A DNA stretch of 64,000 bases from Sambucus nigra (lineage: Eukaryota > Streptophyta > Magnoliopsida > Dipsacales > Adoxaceae). The position numbers and the translations under genes were made by a program. Positions 34,883 through 46,884 of the stretch are shown here, one piece after another; the first letter of the stretch is position 1; each line of letters opens with the position of its first letter. The notes under the pieces were generated by a model. That model made no database searches. It was not told the DNA's origin and saw nothing but the letters and a program-made list of their open reading frames with translations. The stretch lies in assembly GCA_949130495.1 (NCBI GenBank), contig OX422214.1, forward strand, positions 255,320,187 through 255,384,186. Direction: 5' to 3'.

Positions 34883-34933
34883 TTTCGTGCGTGGGGAGTC
34901 TCGCAAAGAGAAATCCAAACAAGGAACCGCCCC
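34883..34933. other. Pseudoknot-like motif, copy 1 (left LTR)
   Basis: Stem 1 TTTCGTGCG pairs with CGCA-aag-AGAAA, where one C to A change has weakened it. Stem 2 arms GGGGAG (34893-34898) and CGCCCC (34928-34933) pair at five of six positions. The right-LTR copy (from about 40413) keeps the unmutated CGAAA. Confidence 0.65.
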
Positions 34934-35020
34934 GTTACACTACTCCTGACAAGGTCAAGACCAGAGATCCGAGATGCCACAAAGGGAATTACTTCTCTCA
35001 AATCTCGACATGGCATTGCG

Positions 35021-35071
35021 TTTCGTGCGTGAGGTGTCTCGCAAAGCGAAATCCAAACAAGGAACCACCTC
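35021..35071. other. Pseudoknot-like motif, copy 2 (left LTR)
   Basis: Stem 1 TTTCGTGCG with CGCA-aag-CGAAA (9 bp with a 3-nt bulge). Stem 2 arms GAGGTG (35031-35036, in the stem 1 loop) and CACCTC (35066-35071) pair at all six positions. It is about 138 bp from copy 1 and repeated at about 40552-40602 in the right LTR. Confidence 0.65.
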
Positions 35072-36725
35072 GTTACACTACTCCTGGACAATGTCGATCC
35101 TAGAGATCCATAATCCTTAGCATACAATTTAATACTACCATTACTACTAAACTTCTATAACTACTAAGAAAGAAAGAAACAACAGAAAAAGAAAACAAAT
35201 AAAATAAAATAAAAGAACCTCCGATAATATCCTTGGGATGCTATAACCGAATAATACCTTATGTGCGATACATCAACCCCCATCAATCTAGTACACCATA
35301 ATCATCTAAGATGTACTTCATAAAGTCCATATCCTTTCGTCTATAGGATATATATATAAATATATATATATAGGTATTTATTTCTAACCGTATATATATC
35401 ATCATCAATCCAATAGCCAAGTGTACATACTACATATGATGTACAAGGCCATGCACATAATATACCCGGCTATATATATCCCCGATAAACTGCATCAATG
35501 CTATCATCTTCCCAGTGCCCGACTCACGTAGCAATACTGGGGCCACCATGGTGGGACTAAACGACACCCATCTTGTGGTAAACTCACGCACACGACGTCC
35601 CGGGAAGCGGTCATAGCTCCAAATCGGCAATGAGACGAAACATACCCACTACGTCTCATCCCAAAAATAAATATATATATCATATAATAACACACGGGAC
35701 GACTATGACCTGGGGAATATCCACACCCTGCTTTTCTAGCCAGGATGCTCACCCTCTACGCGCGCAACTTCCCAATGATAGCATGAGCGGGGTATGCTTA
35801 ACCAATTAAGTATATATCATTTACATGCATAATATATATAATCCATATGATCCAATCATATGATCAAATAATAAACCATCATATACGGTTTAAATATCCA
35901 TATCATGTATGACCACAACATAAATATATCCATATAGTCATATCTATATAGATACATAAATATACATATATATTCACAAAATCCATATATCAATATATAT
36001 ATATATATATATAATTCTCGTTCATAAGAATAAGATATATATATATACCCGGCTATAAGTATACTTAATCCTCATAATACAAGCCGTCACCACAATTCCT
36101 TTAATTTACCTCGATATGTGAATATAATCCCATACTTGAAACATATTCAATCATTTTCCTATGATGAATAGTCTCCCAAAACCGTATGTATATATATACC
36201 TATATATTCAACATTAGGGCTATCACCCAAGAGTTTGCGTAGGAATCCATCACTACGCATTTCATCTATATCTGAGAGTACATTAAAGAATCTAGTAATC
36301 GTTTTGACTATCGGTATACATATGACTAATAGACTATAAGCCTCAGGCTCATTCTTTCAATCATCAAATAATCTCATTTCCCTCGATTTCGACTATGGTT
36401 CAATCACTTTTGTGAATACCCTCATCTGAGACCTCTCAAAGAGTTCTTAGCCTCACATCACATCTACACCTATTTTTAATCTACAATTAGGATTCTCAAT
36501 CCCAAAGGGTTTCCCCAAAATCTCTATACATATCTCCAAATACATACATGGATACATTTCTCCCAAATTACCCTAAGGAGTCCCCAAAATTCTAATGTGT
36601 GAGAAACCCCTTATGTGTCTCCAAGAACATATCTCTTTCATCATAAGAGAAGGCCCCAAATCAATAAACCCAACCAAAAAGGGTTTGAATTCACTATGGA
36701 GAAAATATCTCAAAATGCCCTGTTT

Positions 36726-36926
36726 CCGAATCGATTCGGTCCTATTCCGAATCGATTCGGTCTAGCGAATCGATTCGGCCTCCAAGGCGAATCGATTCGG
36801 GCCAAAAGACCTGGGCTTCTGCAATAGGCCGAATCGATTCGGCTTGGGTCCGAATCGATTCGGTCAATGCAGACCTGCCAATCTCACCAAACCGAATCGA
36901 TTCGCTTGAGGGGGCGAATCGATTCG
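36726..36926. repeat. Eight-site palindrome array CGAATCGATTCG (left LTR)
   Basis: Eight exact CGAATCGATTCG sites in 201 bp, several extended to CCGAATCGATTCGG (36726, 36747, 36829, 36850). Spacers vary in length and sequence. The chance ORF on the minus strand reads repeated ESIR/RIDS because of the array. Confidence 0.95.
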
Positions 36927-38018
36927 GACCTGCAATTTTTGAAGGGTTCTTCTTCTTCATCAAAACCCACGAATTCTAAAGCCTAAATTTCCAGGTCTAA
37001 CAATTAAACCTTCATCAATTTATGATTTTAAGCCCATTAATCAACCCAAAGTTGACCCCAACCACTTCTAATCCATTAAATCCCTATTTAAACATTGATT
37101 TCAAGATTAAACCTAAAAATCTAGGTTTTGGTATTTATACCCAAAAATCCATTTCTTTACCCCACAAATTATGAAATGAAATACACAAATAGCTATTTAG
37201 CAAGATTAAACACTTGCCTCAGATTTGTAGAGGTTGGATCATCCTCGATGTCGTGGTTGGGCCGGAAATCCCAAGCTTTTTCTTCCTCTCTCTCTTCTTT
37301 TCCTTCTTCTTTCTTTCTTCCTTTTTCTTTCTCTCTTTCTCTATTTGAGAAGGCTTCATCCGTAAGCCTTAAATCCTTTAAAAACAACAAACCCAGTTTT
37401 AAATGTTAATACACACTTTAAATGACTTGTTTACACCAATTTGAGTCAAACTGACTTAAAAATATTCCGGAGCCGAAATAAAACCCAATGACAGTCATTT
37501 TGACTACCTCGACCCTTCCGGGATTGATGGTACCCTCAAAATCATCATCCGGAATACTTTAAAACGTCCTCTATTTTTGGACTTAAATTCCCAAATTTTA
37601 AAATTCTCCAATTTAATTAAATTTTATTTTCCCAAAATTTAAATTTCTCAGTCTCCAAAAGTCGAGGGTGTTACAATCTTCCCCCCTTACAAGAATTTCG
37701 TCCGCAAAATTTAAGACATGCCTAGGACCTCAATATCATCTAGTCCCTACATCAATCCTCAAGATCACTATGCCGATCCTCCCTAGTTCTCACGTCGAAC
37801 TACATAGATCCTTACCGGTCTAAAAAAAAATCAACTAGCTACCCAGGGCGCCCATACACCCCGTACCCGAGTTTCCACTCGTAAAATCCTAATCAGGCTC
37901 CATTAGCCTCAAATTGTAAGATAACCCTCGGTAATATAATTTATAACAATATACTAATTATATAAAAGTTTAAAATTCCCAATGGTTGAACTCTTCTCAA
38001 TTCCTGACGCTAGCTACC

Positions 38019-38067
38019 TTCGTGCGGGGGAGGTCTCGCAAGCGAAATCCAAACAAGGAACCCTCCC
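38019..38067. other. Pseudoknot-like motif, internal copy
   Basis: Stem 1 TTCGTGCG with CGCA-ag-CGAA. Stem 2 arms GGGAGG (38028-38033) and CCTCCC (38062-38067) pair at all six positions with bases different from the LTR copies. The loop segment ATCCAAACAAGGAAC is unchanged. Confidence 0.65.
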
Positions 38068-39317
38068 AATACACTACTGTGTAGCTAGGTCGGGGATTGA
38101 GATTAGTTGAACCAGGGTTAAGGTTTAATAAAAGATTTTTCATATTTTAGATATTGCCCGAGGGCCTATACAATAATACAATATAAATATATTCCGCGTC
38201 TTTCGACACGCCAAACAAACACCTTATGTTTAAGACACAAGGCCTCAACAAATACAATACTCTAACCAATATCTAGTTCTCAAAACTAGCACAACTATGA
38301 GCTAAATTATCCGCTCACATACCCCTACTAAACTTTAAATCTCACAACTCTAAAACTCTTTTACATACATTAACGGCTTTCCACAATATAAGTCTCCCTT
38401 CTTAGGCGCACTATAATCACATGCCCCACCTACCCATAAGACAATAGTGTTATAGTCACTATTCAGCGAACCTTAACATTCCTCACCTCCGGAATTCAAT
38501 GTTATAACTCTCGACGTTCCCGGTATCGCACAAAGTATGACTTAAACCCAAAGAAAGGAAAGGTATTCTACCTTATACTTCCATAATCTAATGGTTTCCC
38601 CTCACCCTAGAATCTCAACTCAGGGTCCTCAACTCCTTCCAGGAAAATCATTATCCCTAAGCCTATTTCTTCACAAGAGAAACATCTTCTTCAAAATCCT
38701 TCCTAACCATTTTGAAGGATATACACGATGGCGACAACCAAAAACTCCCTCAGTCCTACACAACGAAACTGAGTCTCCAAATTTCTTACTCCCACTTCCC
38801 AGAAGGCAATACTCCCAATATTGGGATAACTCCACACTCCTCATGTCGAGAAAAGTCACCAACACCAGGTTTTCTAACGAAGGTTAACGGGTTTCTCAAC
38901 CTGAACCTCCCAAGGACTACACTAACCTCTCCTCAGACTTACTTTACTAAGTCCAAGGTTCACTATTCGAGTAAATTTTTCCTTTCTTACTCAACCGTCG
39001 ATAAATCACCTCGAACCACTGCTAGAAATATCCTCAATATTTCCTCCTGAATCGGGGAAAAACAAATACCCCCGATTAAAGTGTACCCAAAATATACTAT
39101 GGGTTCCATACTTCTAAACCTATTCTTTCCTAGACGACAAAATCTAGGCGACGTCTGAAACGAAACAAGAGCAACTGTTATCAGAACGCCAATCAAGTGA
39201 ATATACTTCACAGACGAAAACAACGCAGTGAACACAACAGTCCTATTTATAGGGCTTTATGTCAAGAACGTTAACGGAAGAATGCAGAAACTCGCACAGA
39301 TCCTAAGGACTCTAGAA

Positions 39318-39335
39318 CCTGATGCTCTGATACCA
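39318..39335 (-). promoter_or_regulatory. Primer binding site, initiator tRNA-Met
   Basis: On the minus strand TGGTATCAGAGCATCAGG starts two bases after the 5' LTR. It fixes the direction of the element. Confidence 0.9.
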
Positions 39336-39337
39336 TC

Positions 39338-40259
39338 TGTAACACCCCGCTTAAAATAATAACGGGTGGCCAGCCTTATACTATATTAAATCAGGAATTT
39401 CAGATGGTCCAGTCTCAACATCAACTGTCGGTACTATATAATATAGGACTAACTACCCGATATCATATAAGCGAGATGTTAAATAAATTTAAAACATGCA
39501 ACATAACACAACCCAACACTACAAAATTTCTAATAAATAAGAGAGATGCAAGAAAGAACTATAAGAAATGAAAGGAATCACTATACATGAATATGCCATA
39601 AATAAATAAACCCGAATAAGCTGTCGGGTCACAGCAAATACAATAACTGAAATGGAAAGAATATAAACATATATATAAATATCCCTTGGGTATAAACCCG
39701 ATATACAACATGAATCCTACCTAGAAATTTAAAGAAGTAGGAAGCGGCTACATGAAACATCCCGCAACAGTCCGCACCTGTAACGGCTCCCAAGACTCTG
39801 GATAGAAGGTCATCCGGCATCCATGCGGTAGGATACCTGTGGAAACATATATGTATATACAAGAAGGAGGGAGAAGTAAACGGGTCAGAGCCCCGAATGT
39901 GTAAAATATTTAGCAAGTGTGTTAACCGTGCATAATAAATACCGGTGTACTTAATTTCATAAATAAAGTGAGACCGCACTCTCGTGGAACCCCAACTCAC
40001 CTCTCATCTAAAGGCGCGCACCTATTCGCTTCCTCAAATTTTTGGTTAAAATTACCCCCATTGATTTTAGGACAACCTAACTTATCAGGCCTAGCCTATA
40101 TCCACGAGAGCTACCTTCCCGTCATAATCTAAGGATCCACCCATTTCTAAACCCACTAGATTATGATTACAACAATTATGCCATAATAGGCTTAGTGAAT
40201 TCCTATTTATAATATCACGAATTAAAAATATCATAATTCTTAAAAACTTACCCCTATAT

Positions 40260-40319
<60 letters not shown>

Positions 40320-43204
40320 ACATATATAGGCTAAAGAATAAGAATTAATATCCCTAATATCATGTACATGGAATATTGGCAAAACTTCTCTCTAGCCTCA
40401 AAATTGTACTACGTTTCGTGCGTGGGGAGTCTCGCAAAGCGAAATCCAAACAAGGAACCGCCCCGTTACACTACTCCTGACAAGGTCAAGACCAGAGATC
40501 CGAGATGCCACAAAGGGAATTACTTCTCTCAAATCTCGACATGTCATTGCGTTTCGTGCGTGAGGTGTCTCGCAAAGCGAAATCCAAACAAGGAACCACC
40601 TCGTTACACTACTCCTGGACAATGTCGATCCTAGAGATCCATAATCCTTAGCATACAATTTAATACTACCATTACTACTAAACTTCTATAACTACTAAGA
40701 AAGAAAGAAACAACAGAAAAAGAAAACAAATAAAATAAAATAAAAGAACCTCCAATAATATCCTTGGGATGCTATAACCGAATAATACCTTATGTGCGAT
40801 ACATCAACCCCCATCAATCTAGTACACCATAATCATCTAAGATGTACTTCATAAAGTCCATATCCTTTCGTCTATAGGATATATATATAAATATATATAT
40901 ATAGGTATTTATTTCTAACCGTATATATATCATCATCAATCCAATAGCCAAGTGTACATACTACATATGATGTACAAGGCCATGCACATAATATACCCGG
41001 CTATATATATCCCCGATAAACTGCATCAATGCTATCATCTTCCCAGTGCCCGACTCACGTAGCAATACTGGGGCCACCATGGTGGGACTAAACGACACCC
41101 ATCTTGTGGTAAACTCACGCACACGACGTCCCGGGAAGCGGTCATAGCTCCAAATCGGCAATGAGACGAAACATACCCACTACGTCTCATCCCAAAAATA
41201 AATATATATATCATATAATAACACACGGGACGACTATGACCTGGGGAATATCCACACCCTGCTTTTCTAGCCAGGATGCTCACCCTCTACGCGCGCAACT
41301 TCCCAATGATAGCATGAGCGGGGTATGCTTAACCAATTAAGTATATATCATTTACATGCATAATATATATAATCCATATGATCCAATCATATGATCAAAT
41401 AATAAACCATCATATACGGTTTAAATATCCATATCATGTATGACCACAACATAAATATATCCATATAGTCATATCTATATAGATACATAAATATACATAT
41501 ATATTCACAAAATCCATATATCAATATATATATATATATATATAATTCTCGTTCATAAGAATAAGATATATATATACCCGGCTATAAGTATACTTAATCC
41601 TCATAATACAAGCCGTCACCACAATTCCTTTAATTTACCTCGATATGTGAATATAATCCCATACTTGAAACATATTCAATCATTTTCCTATGATGAATAG
41701 TCTCCCAAAACCGTATGTATATATATACCTATATATTCATCATTAGGTCTATCACCCAAGAGTTTGCGTAGGAATCCATCACTACGCATTTCATCTATAT
41801 CTGAGAGTACATTAAAGAATCTAGTAATCGTTTTGACTATCGGTATACATATGACTAATAGTCTATAAGCCTCAGGCTCATTCTTTCAATCATCAAATAA
41901 TCTCATTTCCCTCGATTTCGACTATGGTTCAATCACTTTTGTGAATACCCTCATCTGAGACCTCTCAAAGAGTTCTTAGCCTCACATCACATCTACACCT
42001 ACTTTTAATCTACAATTAGGATTCTCAATCCCAAAGGGTTTCCCCAAAATCTCTATACATATCTCCAAATACATACATGGATACATTTCTCCCAAATTAC
42101 CCTAAGGAGTCCCCAAAATTCTAATGTGTGAGAAACCCCTTATGTGTCTCCAAGAACATATCTCTTTCATCATAAGAGAAGGCCCCAAATCAATAAACCC
42201 AACCAAAAAGGGTTTGAATTCACTATGGAGAAAATATCTCAAAATGCCCTGTTTCCGAATCGATTCGGTCCTATTCCGAATCGATTCGGTCTAGCGAATC
42301 GATTCGGCCTCCAAGGCGAATCGATTCGGGCCAAAAGACCTGGGCTTCTGCAATAGGCCGAATCGATTCGGCTTGGGTCCGAATCGATTCGGTCAATGCA
42401 GACCTGCCAATCTCACCAAACCGAATCGATTCGCTTGAGGGGGCGAATCGATTCGGACCTGCAATTTTTGAAGGGTTCTTCTTCTTCATCAAAACCCACG
42501 AATTCTAAAGCCTAAATTTCCAGGTCTAACAATTAAACCTTCATCAATTTATGATTTTAAGCCCATTAATCAACCCAAAGTTGACCCCAACCACTTCTAA
42601 TCCATTAAATCCCTATTTAAACATTGATTTCAAGATTAAACCTAAAAATCTAGGTTTTGGTATTTATACCCAAAAATCCATTTCTTTACCCCACAAATTA
42701 TGAAATGAAATACACAAATAGCTATTTAGCAAGATTAAACACTTGCCTCAGATTTGTAGAGGTTGGATCATCCTCGATGTCGCGGTTGGGCCGGAAATCC
42801 CAAGCTTTTTCTTCCTCTCTCTCTTCTTTTCCTTCTTCTTTCTTTCTTCTTTTTTCTTTCTCTCTTTCTCTATTTGAGAAGGCTTCATCCGTAAGCCTTA
42901 AATCCTTTAAAAACAATAAACCCAGTTTTAAATGTTAATACACACTTTAAATGACTTGTTTACACCAATTTGAGTCAAACTGACTTAAAAATATTCCGGA
43001 GCCGAAATAAAACCCAATGACAGTCATTTTGACTACCTCGACCCTTCCGGGATTGATGGTACCCTCAAAATCATCATCCGGAATACTTTAAAACGTCCTC
43101 TATTTTTGGACTTAAATTCCCAAATTTTAAAATTCTCCAATTTAATTAAATTTTATTTTCCCAAAATTTAAATTTCTCAGTCTCCAAAAGTCGAGGGTGT
43201 TACA
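39338..43204 (-). repeat. 5' LTR of the 9.36 kb element
   Basis: Nearly identical to 33843-37675. The main length difference is a (TA)n run at about 40264-40316 that is much shorter in the other LTR (about 34766-34786). Palindrome array at 42255-42455; pseudoknot-like motifs at about 40413 and 40552. Confidence 0.95.
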
Positions 43205-43209
43205 CTATG

Positions 43210-44976
43210 TCCTTAAGGTACCCATCTAAATTCCCCCGTAGGCACACAAAGATTAGATGGCCATGTTCCGAAAGCCGACCTCCCATGATAGCATGTATGG
43301 TAGGTATGTCATACACATACAAATCCATTTACTAAGCATTCACACAACTTAGATAATTTATAATATTATTAAAGGTATGTTCTAAATCCCTATACCATTA
43401 ATCCAATTAGTACATTTTTATACTTCTGGATAATTATATAATATAGTTCACCGACACATCTCACATCGTAATTTCAAGTACTTAAAACCTAACTCATAAA
43501 GGTTACTAAGTCTCCTATTATTCCCACACTTTAATCCAATACTCTTAAGGTCCATATTTCTTCCACTAATCTTATATTATCAACTATATAGATTTAACTC
43601 AGTTAATCGCAGTCTTTAATAGTACCTCACTCGTCGAACCTTATTAGGTCTAACATAACTCCCAAATTTAATTATAATAATAATCCGGGTCTCATATACA
43701 CGCCCACTAGTCTTCCTTAAATCCAAAAGTGTTCACAAGGTCCCCACCAATAATTCTCTAGGGTCGAAATTGCTAAAATTCAATAAGGGGAAAAATATCA
43801 CAATTTCTGGGAAGGTCGATCGATCGACCTTGAATGTCGATCGATCGATGGTGGTCGATCAATCGACCTATGAATGTCGATCGATCGATCGCACCAGATG
43901 AGGCTACGGACTGCTTCATTTTTCAGTCCCATATTTGTCCCAAAACTTCATTACAAGGTATGAAATTCTAAACTAAGGATATAGGATCATTATACAACCT
44001 AAATACAATATTTTTAACGGTCCAAAACCATTAAATCATCAGCAATTAACCTTATATGGATCAAATCTTCATAAGAACCCTAGTTTTCTATTTTCTTCAA
44101 GAACCATGATATTTCTCTTCTTTAATCCATTTTTAATTCATCAAGGTTTAGGTTTTGGTTACTGAATTTCTTCCAGAACTAATGTACATGCAATTCCTTC
44201 CCAAGATTTAGAGTTCTACATCAAATTTCATGGGTTTTCATCATCTTTCAAGGCTAATATCAAATCCTACACTAACATGGAAGAAGTATTAGCTGAAAAC
44301 TAATGGAATCAAATCACTTGCCTTAAGATTATTGTTCAGATTCGTTGGTGGTGTCCGAGGGCTAATTCTTCCCTTCTTTCCGGTCATAATTTCGTCGAAA
44401 GTGGTGGTGGTGGGTGGTGGCTAAAGTTTGGAAACCTCATGTAACTTCTCCTCTAAATCACGTATACCACTATTTGTTTTTGGCTGATAATGGACCTAAT
44501 GGACTTCCCAATAATAATTGAATAAACCCTAAAATTCACCGGTCTTATTTCCTTGAATTTTAAAATGACCAAAATACCCTCCCGGGTTGCCAGTTTGGCC
44601 TAAAAGTGCCTCGGGACCCAAATTAAACTCCCGGCTAGTATTTTCTGACTATCTCGACCCCTCCGAACATGTTGGCGCACTTGAAATGACCATACTATTG
44701 ATAAAATTATAATTTACTTTTTAATCTAACAAAATTGATTCCTGACGCGACTGACACGCGCGCCCCAACTTAATTTCCCAAATTGTCGTATTTATGACTC
44801 GCGACAATTTTAATATTTTCAATAATCATATATTACCATATAAATTTAGTAATACTCAATATTATCATCATAATAAAATACCAACTCACGTCTCGCTAGT
44901 ATTTAAATCCGGATTAATTCCATATAATTTAATTAATCCAATTAAAGAAAAATTAATAAAACTACGGGGTATTACA
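43210..44976 (-). repeat. Second part of the split solo LTR
   Basis: Resumes the solo LTR after the CTATG duplication. It includes the palindrome cluster at 43812-43892, a GGTGGTGG-rich stretch near 44400, and the end CGGGGTATTACA. No gene is present; ORFs at 44794-44988 and 44886-45089 are chance frames over the boundary. Confidence 0.8.
43812..43892. repeat. Palindrome cluster in the solo LTR, with a perfect 20-bp palindrome
   Basis: AAGGTCGATCGATCGACCTT (43812-43831) is a perfect palindrome. It is followed by TCGATCGATCGA, GGTCGATCAATCGACC and TCGATCGATCGATCG. Confidence 0.85.
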
Positions 44977-46884
44977 ATAGATTCATAGGAAGGTGGAAAG
45001 AAAGATTTTACCATGTCCAACAGGCCCTCCAAGGAGGAAAAAGTTAGTATTGTGAAGAGGAACTTCTTACCATATGTCCCAACATCCATGGGAGGACAAT
45101 ATTACTCACACTTTTGAGACCTTCGAGAAGTTGGAGTAGAAATTAAGGAAGGAATTACTAAATTCTAATTTGAGCCAAAGAAAGTGATTAGACAGTTCAC
45201 ACCCTAGAAGTATGAGAAGCCCGCTAGTGCTACAGTCTCAACCATCAATAGCGTTTCATAACCCGCAACCTTTTGGGCACCGAAAAGTTGCCCTAACCCT
45301 GCCAAAAAAGAATACATCGAGCTCCATGCTCCCCTGTCTAAAGTCTAATAGGCCTTGTCAAGATGAAATCTTATCAGACCCTTGGACCCCGTCTATTAAC
45401 AAATACACTCCCTAAAAACTTTAAACCCGATGCCCGTTGTGATTCCACCAATCCACATGTCATACCACTGAACAATGCTTCCACCTTATGAATGTGATCC
45501 CAGGCCAAATTGGCAGGGGTATGATTGTCCCACCAGCTGATCCTAATTATAATACCGCTCATAACCTATTTGCAACACATACAAATGCCATATTTCTATA
45601 TAGTGACCCATAATTTGATCCATATACTCAAATCGTGCCCAAAAAAACCTATCATCCTTATAATCTCACCCAAATTACTTAAGGTTTCCCCATATTTTCT
45701 TCTACACCATACATGATTAACCGATTAAGCTTTGTCACTCCTTACGAGGGCCTGCATCGCCGTTTGCACTCGATCTGAGGAGGAAAACATGGAGTTACCA
45801 ACTGTGTTGAATGAACTCTTAGAGTTTGGGCTGAAATTGACCGTCGAGATGACCGTTGATTATAAAAAATTTAGTGGTTTGTTGATGAAAGCCTGTAAGT
45901 GGACTCCAGAATTAGATGAATAGGTAGTACTTGTTCAAGAAGTCAGTTTAGATGTTGTGGTATAAATAATAGCCAATATGTCTTGACAAACAAGTGAAAT
46001 ATGCTGCATTTCTGAGTTACACACAGCTTGGAAGCTTCAGGGATGGTTGGTCGCTTCATTCTTGTACCTCCTCGTTGAGTGGGAAGATTTTTACGATGAA
46101 GCAGTTGAGCTTGCTGAATGTATTAATTACTCTTGGGAAGAGGACGTACTTGCCACCGGATGGGGGGATGATTTTTATAGCTTAAATGATGAATCAAGTT
46201 AGGAAGAAGTAAGTCCGATTTCCAGCTTATGTAGAAGGATATCGTTTGAGGATTGTTCAGTGGAAATCGATAAGGTGGCCATTTAGCCCGAGATAGATGA
46301 AGCCACAAAATTCTTATTCTTCCCCGCCTCAGTAAACCATATGACCAGGTCTGGGAGATACTACAAAGATTCGGTTTCTCATGCAATTGAGATAAATAAA
46401 GGAAAGGGAGGTATCGAAGAACTTCCCTTGCTAGAATTTACCATTAAAAAAAGAAAAGTTATTGATCAACTCAAGAAGACCAAACCAGTATCACCCTATC
46501 GGTGATTTTCATTTCCTATATGTCACACAAGAATACTTTTGTAAATATTATCACCGGATCCACAGTCCTTCTACCACTACTCCTAAAGAAGATGTAAATA
46601 TGGTTGGGTTCGTGACCTCTTCCAAACTCCTCTCATTTTCCAAAGAAGAGATATTGAAGTTCGGCCCTGATCATAATTATGCCCTCAATATCAACATTGA
46701 AGTCTTAGGAAATACAGTCCCACTTTCACTTTAACAATAGATCTACCCTCAATGGTTATCGTCTCAAAACCTTCAACTGTTTGGGACTGAAATTCAATGA
46801 TCTCACTCCCACTTTAGCCGTCATGCATGCTTAAGATAGAATATTTGTTTAGAGTGACTCAGATGATGCTTTTGAGGTCATGGA
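44977..46884 (+). pseudogene. Tat gag C-terminus and protease region
   Basis: After the solo LTR the gag goes on with FIGRWKERFYHV. A second frame reads MSNRPSKEEKVSIVKRNFLP, then KEYIELHAPLSKV and RPLDP. A decayed knuckle-like part follows, with FHLMNVIQGQIGRGMI and PPADPN near 45470-45550. Further on come DDFYSLNDES and a TRSGRYYKDS segment near 46345. The retropepsin-like part near 46740-46840 reads STLNGYRLKTFNCLGLKF then NDLTP, where active copies have a D(G/T)S-type start. Many stops break it. The small ORFs listed across this stretch (45212-46734) are pieces or shadows of it. Confidence 0.75.

Larger units (their letters stand above)
33843..37675 (-). repeat. 3' LTR of the 9.36 kb element
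   Basis: TGTAACACCCCG to GGGTGTTACA, nearly identical to 39338-43204. It contains two copies of the pseudoknot-like motif (34883-34933 and 35021-35071) and the eight-site palindrome array at 36726-36926. All ORFs in it (for example 34134-34505) recur in the other LTR and have no protein-like features. Confidence 0.95.
37676..39337 (-). other. Internal region of the 9.36 kb element
   Basis: 1662 bp. Polypurine tract at 37676-37690 (minus strand), pseudoknot-like motif at 38019-38067, primer site at 39318-39335. The ORFs at 38591-38887, 38712-39050 and 38987-39235 (minus) show no CCHC, DTG/DSG, YVDD or integrase motif. I cannot support any as a gene, though the 82-residue minus frame next to the primer site is where a gag start would lie. 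Confidence 0.75.
33843..43204 (-). mobile_element. Young non-autonomous LTR element with 3.8 kb LTRs (LARD-like)
   Basis: Left LTR 33843-37675 (3833 bp), internal 37676-39337 (1662 bp), right LTR 39338-43204 (3867 bp), perfect TSD CTATG. The initiator-Met primer site is at 39318-39335 (minus strand TGGTATCAGAGCATCAGG). A polypurine tract GTAAGGGGGGAAGAT lies against the left LTR, so transcription is on the minus strand. The internal region encodes no gag, protease or pol domain. I counted about 15 substitutions between the LTRs plus microsatellite length changes, roughly 99.6% identity. It is therefore much younger than its surroundings and needed enzymes from another element. Confidence 0.95.
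32641..44976 (-). mobile_element. Solo LTR of a chromovirus-like Gypsy family, split by a nested element
   Basis: Starts TGTGACACCCCG at 32641 and ends CGGGGTATTACA at 44976. After removing the nested 9.36 kb element and one TSD copy, about 2.97 kb remain (32641-33842 plus 43210-44976). No primer site, polypurine tract or coding domain is present, so this is a solo LTR left by LTR-LTR recombination. Flanks GTAGA (left) and ATAGA (right) are a probable 5-bp TSD with one change, and the Tat gag frame is restored across them. The orientation is inferred from its relatives. It carries a GATCGATC palindrome cluster at 43812-43892. Confidence 0.8.

Noticed and set aside
34883..35071. Hammerhead or other self-cleaving ribozyme in the pseudoknot-like motif
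   Set aside because: A CGAAA is present, but there is no CTGANGA core on either strand and the stem arrangement does not match the ribozyme classes I know.
36726..36926. Regularly spaced identical palindromes resembling a CRISPR array
   Set aside because: The repeats are only 12-14 bp, spacers are of unequal length (about 7-38 bp), no cas genes occur, and the context is a plant LTR.
37128..37409. A Ser/Phe-rich ORF (and its copy at 42657-42938) as a small secreted protein
   Set aside because: The reading comes from a CT-rich LTR leader; both copies are LTR duplicates and have no support as genes.
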